From positions 1 to 64,000 of the forward strand of contig JAIXMR010000051.1 of NCBI GenBank assembly GCA_025677835.1: a DNA stretch of 64,000 bases, in the 5' to 3' direction. The translations under genes were made by a program, and so were the position numbers. Shown one piece after another: positions 58,919-64,000 of this stretch; the first letter of the stretch is position 1; the number at the start of each line of letters is the position of its first letter. This DNA comes from Sporodiniella umbellata. Lineage: Eukaryota; Mucoromycota; Mucoromycetes; Mucorales; Rhizopodaceae. The notes beneath the pieces were generated by a model. The model was not told where the DNA came from. It did no database searches and saw nothing but the letters and a program-made list of their open reading frames with translations.

Positions 58919-59944
58919 TTCGATATATTAAAGAGAAAAGAAGAGGGAAAAACAAAAAACAAATGCAACAATTGCATAAAAATAGAGGAAAAGCATGATC
59001 TTTCGGGGGACTAACTTATGTGCATCAGCAGCAACATTAACTGAAACAAACTCAATATACCCTTGAAACCTTGCATTCTATCAGCGGCGGGACAATCATT
59101 TTCAAAGGCAAAACCCCTTCGGTCTAAAAAAAAAACTTAGAAGAAAGAAAAGCAAAAAGTGAAAGTAGCCAACACTGTTTGGTCGGTATTTGAAATACGC
59201 ATGAAACTAAAGGCAATATGTCCGGCGTTTGTTACTTGGTGTCCGGTCTTATGCTTTGTGACTTTGAAAAAAAAAAAAAATTAACTTTAATTACCTTAAT
59301 TAGATCATCCGACGTATAACAGAAAAAGACAAATACAAGCTATAGATACCAGTATTGGCTTATATGTTTTGATAGCCCAAGGGAAACCAAGCTTAAGGTA
59401 AGCATCTACATAAAGCAAAATGATACGACTTTTAGGCTTGTGTTTTTATAGGCTGATTTAAATGAAAAGACATGTATTTCTCAACTGGGAAAAATTCAAA
59501 TTTGGTTGAGGTAGTACGCATTATAAAAAAATAGTGTGAAGGCCACCGCTAAAAACAGAGCCAATAGAAATGTAATCTTTTAGATCGACCAATTTTTGCT
59601 TTTACTTTTTTATATTGCTAAAGCTGCTGTTGGATGCTCTATGGAAAAAATATAAAGCTCTTGTGGAATTCTGTTGTGGGCCTCGTTGTTTGATATGTTA
59701 AACGGCGTCAATCATTTTTTCTCTGTGTTTTAAAAAAGCTGTTTAAAGTAAAAAAAAAACAAAAATTGATGGGAAAATTCCTTATTGGTTCAAGTCTCAA
59801 AATACATTTATCGCGTTCAGTGAATCATTTGACTTCCCACACACACTTTTTGAAATAAAAGCTCCTTTATTTAAATTTGCTTCTTTCTGCTTTTTTTTTT
59901 ATATATATATACACGAATATCAAGGAAGGCCCTCTTTTAAAATC
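58919..59944. promoter_or_regulatory. 1-kb divergent intergenic region
   Basis: Between the USP gene (-) and a small gene (+), so it should hold both promoters. A TATATATATATA stretch at about 59900-59911 lies some 35-45 nt before the + strand ATG. No gene was seen within. Confidence 0.5.
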
Positions 59945-60235
59945 ATGAACCGAAGATCTAAGCTATTTGTCTTTCTGAGTCACAAACCTACCGCAGAAAA
60001 AAAGACAGTCAAGATCAGTAAAGAGCCACCAGTGATCGTTTATTACGAAAAAGATGCTCTGGAAGATACGCTGGGTGAATGCATATTCGATCCATGGGTC
60101 ACACACGATGAGGAGAGAGATCATCCTGACCTGTTCAAGACTCAAAAACCATGGCAAAAGCCCCCTTATACCACTCAACAAGGCTTCCTTACCAAAATTA
60201 AATCTATCTTTCAAAAGCCCCTTTATGCTCATTAA
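59945..60235 (+). CDS. Small unrecognised protein, 96 residues
   Basis: An intronless frame starting MNRRSKLFVFLSHKPTAEKK and ending IKSIFQKPLYAH. The centre is acidic (DALEDTLGECIFDPWVTHDE) and rich in aromatic and Pro residues (PWQKPPYTTQQG). No signal peptide or membrane helix. Support: a TATA-like element upstream, codon use unlike random AT-rich DNA, and an AATAAA-like signal at about 60296 downstream. The antisense frame of the same size is a shadow. Function unknown. Confidence 0.65.
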   Translation: MNRRSKLFVFLSHKPTAEKKTVKISKEPPVIVYYEKDALEDTLGECIFDPWVTHDEERDHPDLFKTQKPWQKPPYTTQQGFLTKIKSIFQKPLYAH

Positions 60236-61571
60236 TAACAAACTATAATCTCAATAACAGTCTATCCCCTATACCTTTATATATACTTTTTGTAAATAAA
60301 TCTACTCAACCACCGCCCATCTCCCCTCTCCCCCTACCTTCTTTTCCTTTTCCTCACCCTCCCTTTAGCTCATAACCACTCATTGGCTCGGTCTTTTAAG
60401 GATAACTGTGTGTGGTGTGATACCTGCGAGTGGCTAAAAGTGTATCCAGCTAAATGAAAAAAATGAGACAACCTGCAAGCAGCACGTAATGCTTCTAAAA
60501 AAACAAAAGTGATTCAGGGAAACCTTCTTATTGTTTTTTTCTGTCAGTATATAACTCTAACAAAAAGAGAACTGACGTAAAAAAAAAAAAAATAGTACGT
60601 TTCTGTGTGAGCTTAATGTGTAAGTTGTATGTTTGTGTTCAAGCCTAGGCTGATACCACAATAGAGTAACACGAATGATGCACTTGTTAAAAAAAAAAAA
60701 AAAATTGAGTACTGACTTGCCTTGAGTCGACTTCATCTTGCAGCTTCAGTTTTATTGATTTCGGAGTAAACGGGTATTGAAAACACCATGCTTCTAAAGT
60801 GCTACACGATCAATTACATTAGCATTGATCTATTATTTCTTGAATGCTATAAATTCGATTTTAATATACCTTGAGTACATAGTAATAAAAAGCCAAAAAA
60901 AACGACTAAGAAAAACCTTAGCTTTAGAAAAGATAGATGGCATTATATAAACAACCGAAAAACTTGATATCTTTCGATCGTCGCACTTTCGCTTGATTGA
61001 TAGCGGTGTGCTCAAACGAAGGCTTTGAAAAACATAAAAATATTTACGCGCCTTTTAAAAAGAGGAAGGTTTTATGTCATTTATAGAGCGCGATTATGAA
61101 AGAAAGAGCAAGTCCGTCGTTTGTTTGTTTTGTTGAACGATTACGTACAATCGGTCTTTACAAGAAAAACACTTGGTTTGAAAAAGACAAACGATGCATG
61201 TTTCACATAGAAGCGATCTCCTAGCCAATAATATTGCTTTGATCTAGGTTGCAAAGAATAAACTCGACGATTCTCGAAGCTCCACCCCCTTAGCTCTCAA
61301 TTTATTTTATTTATTTTTTAAAAAAAAATAGGAACGCGGCAGGTTTTACTAGAACGTATCTTGTCACCCGAGAACATTGCGTAACCAGAGAGTCTATACA
61401 CTAATTCATCGATTTTTTTGACATCATGGTCTACAAATAGTAATATATGAGCCACTACAAAACGTCAGGAATTGGTTTGATAAGCTTGTATCTTTATAGA
61501 AAAGCGCTTATTAAATAGAACTTAGAGTCTTTTGTTACTAAACCTCAGAAAAAAAGTAGCACAGGTAATTC
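60236..61571. other. Intergenic, 1.3 kb
   Basis: C/T-rich 3' flank (about 60300-60365), then AT-rich DNA with poly-A tracts at 60580-60592, 60689-60704 and 61601-61619 just beyond. No gene was seen. Confidence 0.6.
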
Positions 61572-61580
61572 TATATAAAT
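61572..61580 (+). promoter_or_regulatory. Probable TATA box of MpaB-type gene 2
   Basis: TATATAAAT about 91-99 nt before the ATG at 61671, with a poly-A tract between. Confidence 0.45.
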
Positions 61581-61670
61581 ACTACAACGCTCCTTTTCTA
61601 AAAAAAAAAAAAAAAAAAAGTATACTTTATTTAATTTTTGCTTATTTTTCTCAAGGGCTCTAAAGAAAAC

Positions 61671-63000
61671 ATGAGTAACAACTACTCTACCGTACACTCT
61701 TCTTCTACTTTTGATCTCTTTCTTTCCGATAGATCAACCTCCACTTATTTCTCTATCGTATTGGGGGTCATCTTCTTGATATTCTACTTGTTTTTAGTTC
61801 GTCATTTACGCTACAAAAATCTAGAGTATATCATTAACAAGTATCCGGACCCAAATGAAATCCTCAAAGATTCAAAAGCTGCTTCTGAAGTCATCTCTAT
61901 AACGGGATTACATGAGTTTTCTTGTAAGATAAACTCTTAAGAAAAAGGAAACTCACACATACTAACTTGTAATGTCTGTAGTTTCCTACGAACACGCCCT
62001 TCTGGTGGCTCTTCTAAAGACCAATACAAAGCCTGAAGGAACCAAACTTTTATGTGCCACAGGCCAGATGACAAAAGCTATCTTTCGCCGCTATGAAGAT
62101 ACAGATCTCTTGTTACGCGAATTATTTGAAATCCATGCCCGAATTGAAAACCAACTCAAGAAAAATCCTCAGACACCTCAGAGAGACATAGACAGCCAAT
62201 ACCAAAGGCGTACAATGGCTATTCAACGTATCAATCAAATGCATGAGAAATACAATATAAAAAACGATGATCTACTCTATGTTTTGACCATGTTTATAAC
62301 TGAACCCTATTTTTGGATCAATAAGTATGAATGGAGAGAGCTAGATCAAAGAGAAATTAATGTAGGTTTAAGAACACATATGTCTGAGATGTAGTTTTGT
62401 TAAACCTAAACCGTATCTTTTTTTTTTACAGGCTTTCTATCGCGTATGGTGCGATGTGGGTCGAGATATGAATATTAAAAATATTCCTGACTCGTTTGAA
62501 AAGCTACTAGAATTCAAAGAGGTAAATTACACTTCACAAACATTTTTTTCTCTCTATTTATGCTTTCCAAAACAAAGTCTTTTGCCAAGGACAACTGTAG
62601 ATACTCAAAAACAAACTGGCAATGCGGTGAACCTTCACTAAGATTGTTTATCAGCTGGATTCCAGGTTCAAGCCTGATTTTTGGCTTGGCCTGTCAAGTG
62701 CTATCCTCGTTCATGAATCCGCGTGATGCCGCTGCATTTGGTTTGCCTAAAGAAAACGCTTTTTATACAAAGCTGATTTATGGCGTTTTGCGCTGCCGTG
62801 CTTTTTTAATACGCCATCTTTTCTTGCCCCGCACCTATTTTACCACTCGTACCGCGTTTTATCCTAACGCCCAAGGTCGTTATGTACCCAACTATTTCAT
62901 GTATAATAACTATGTCTACCAGGACGGTTACGATGTTTCTAACTTGGGACCTGAAAAGTTCTCAAATACAAACGGAAAATCAGCTTGTCCTTTTGCCTAA
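61671..63000 (+). CDS. MpaB-type (DUF2236) ER-bound oxygenase, paralog 2
   Basis: Four exons (61671-61923, 61982-62361, 62432-62521, 62578-63000) give 381 residues, exactly the length of the paralog at 17277, with introns at homologous positions. A Ser/Thr-rich N-terminus precedes one membrane helix (SIVLGVIFLIFYLFL) and LVRHLRYKNLEYIINKYPDP. Family blocks are MTKAIFRRYEDTDLLLRE, WINKYEWRELDQREIN, MNIKNIPDSFEKLLEF, PNAQGRYVPNYFMYNNYVYQ, DGYDVSNLGPEKFS and a C-terminal CPFA. Exon 2 and exon 3 are the same size as in paralog 1 (380 and 90 nt). Substrate unknown; catalysis at the ER membrane is inferred from MpaB. Confidence 0.9.
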
Positions 63001-63425
63001 TCATATACTCGGCCCATACTGTAAATATTTCTTTTTTTTACATACAAAAAATTATAAACCAAATAAAGACCTCACGTTCCACATAAGCACATTGTTGCCC
63101 CTTTTTTTTTTTTTTTTTTTTTTTTTGACATAAAGAAATACAAGTCTTCTATTTATTTCCATCTTGTACCTCTATAATTTTTTAAAAAAGAGACTAAAGG
63201 GTTTTTAATGAAACCCTACTGGCCTTGGGTAGGAAAAAGCTGCGTAACAAAAAAAAAAAAAGGAAAATACTTTTAATAAACATTAATAAACTGCGATCGA
63301 GCTTTTTTTTTGAGCCATAGCTCTAACCGCTTTTTTAAAATAAACAAATAAAAATGTGTTGAGAACTTCAGCACAATACCGTTGAAGTGACTCTAGATCG
63401 AATCAATAAAAGTTTGGAGCGTAAT
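63001..63425. other. Intergenic between MpaB-type gene 2 and repeat copy C
   Basis: The 3' UTR has AATAAAG at about 63062 and a poly-T tract at 63101-63126. No coding evidence. Confidence 0.65.
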
Positions 63426-64000
63426 CGGTTGAGGAGTAATCGTCGAATGAGAATTGAAGTATTAGTGCTACTTACTGGGTATAGACTTATGCTATATTTA
63501 GTGTATTTTCAGATTTGTTCTTTTCTTCAGTAATCATGCTTTGTAGCTGTTGTTCTAGAGTATCTATTATTTCTTTTTTTCAAATTCTTAAATATATATA
63601 TATATATTATAAATGTATTTACTACAGTCTATCACAGTGTTATTTCTTATGATACTGTATGTTTCTGTGTTTTTTATGAACCTATACTTGTTACTATCAT
63701 ATAATCTATAAGTGCTGTCGATAATGTCCGTAGTGTTTTCCTTCAAGGACCTTTCATATATATCAGCAAATAACTATATAGTTTGTCTATTGTCTTTGTA
63801 TATTCTTTGTCTATAGTCATTGCTTTCCAGTTTTTTGATGGTTTCTTTTCACTTTACATGTTATATCTTACTTCTTTATCTTGATCAGACTTGGTATACT
63901 CTTTTCTAGGTGTTGGTTTCTCTTTTGGTATTCCCTCAGCGTCACATTCCATATCACTACTTTCTAGTTGACAATACCCATTCATATTTATGTTTTCTAT
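63426..64000 (-). repeat. Dispersed repeat, copy C (truncated by window end)
   Basis: Same unit and orientation as copy A at roughly 90% identity by eye. It shares the TACTTACTGGGTATAGACTT block, the middle CAAGGACCTTTCATATATAT block and the ORF 3' end with the same stop. A TA-microsatellite expansion at about 63592-63607 is unique to this copy. The element continues past the window edge. Confidence 0.88.

Noticed and set aside
1..64000. tRNA, rRNA, CRISPR and prokaryotic operon signals
   Set aside because: I looked for T-loop consensus sequences and spaced repeats by eye and saw none; the DNA is plainly fungal nuclear. A covariance-model scan would be decisive for tRNAs and snRNAs.
63426..64000. 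RIP-like C-to-T mutation in repeat copy C
   Set aside because: Some differences from copy A are C/G to T/A, but A-to-G changes also occur and RIP is not established in Mucorales.

Overview
The window is eukaryotic DNA from an early-diverging filamentous fungus of the order Mucorales, most probably Rhizopus. The best evidence is the intronless prepro-lipase at 23399-24571, whose signal, propeptide and mature enzyme follow the Rhizopus lipase family almost residue for residue. Spliced genes with introns of about 40-80 nt, very AT-rich intergenic DNA full of poly-A and poly-T tracts, a velvet regulator and MpaB-type oxygenases fit this. The species is not settled by the sequence.

Layout. 1-12.7 kb: a velvet-domain regulator (-), a LaeA/UMTA-like methyltransferase (-), an SR splicing factor with RRM and zinc knuckle (-), and divergently glycyl-tRNA synthetase (+). 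12.7-28.3 kb is gene-poor. It holds an MpaB-type oxygenase gene (+) lying between two inverted copies of a degenerate repeat, and the lipase (-). 28.3-34.5 kb: an Hst3/Hst4-like sirtuin (-), a small unrecognised gene (+) and 6-phosphogluconate dehydrogenase (-). 34.5-36.1 kb has a coding-like inverted repeat. 36.1-41.6 kb: a HEATR6-like HEAT-repeat gene, an unrecognised gene and ribosomal protein uL22 (all +). 41.8-52.9 kb is packed: a Num1/Mcp5-type PH protein, an ER protein disulfide isomerase ending in HDEL, a 109-residue three-exon gene, a PP2C phosphatase, an unrecognised gene and an STK32-like AGC kinase (all -), plus one unrecognised + gene. 53.7-60.2 kb: a candidate gene with a frame break, ATP10 (+), a TMF1/Sgm1 golgin (-), a universal stress protein (-) and a small unrecognised gene (+). 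The right end carries a second MpaB-type oxygenase (+) followed by a third copy of the same repeat, cut by the window edge.

Most genes are ordinary housekeeping functions: translation, splicing, NADPH supply, ER folding, Golgi tethering, cell cortex and ATP synthase assembly. They do not form one pathway. The accessory interest is in the two MpaB-type genes, which share four exons and exactly the same spliced length and each have the same repeat family downstream, and in the velvet/methyltransferase pair. Many exon boundaries were solved by hand from splice signals and reading phase. Where phase does not close, this is stated.
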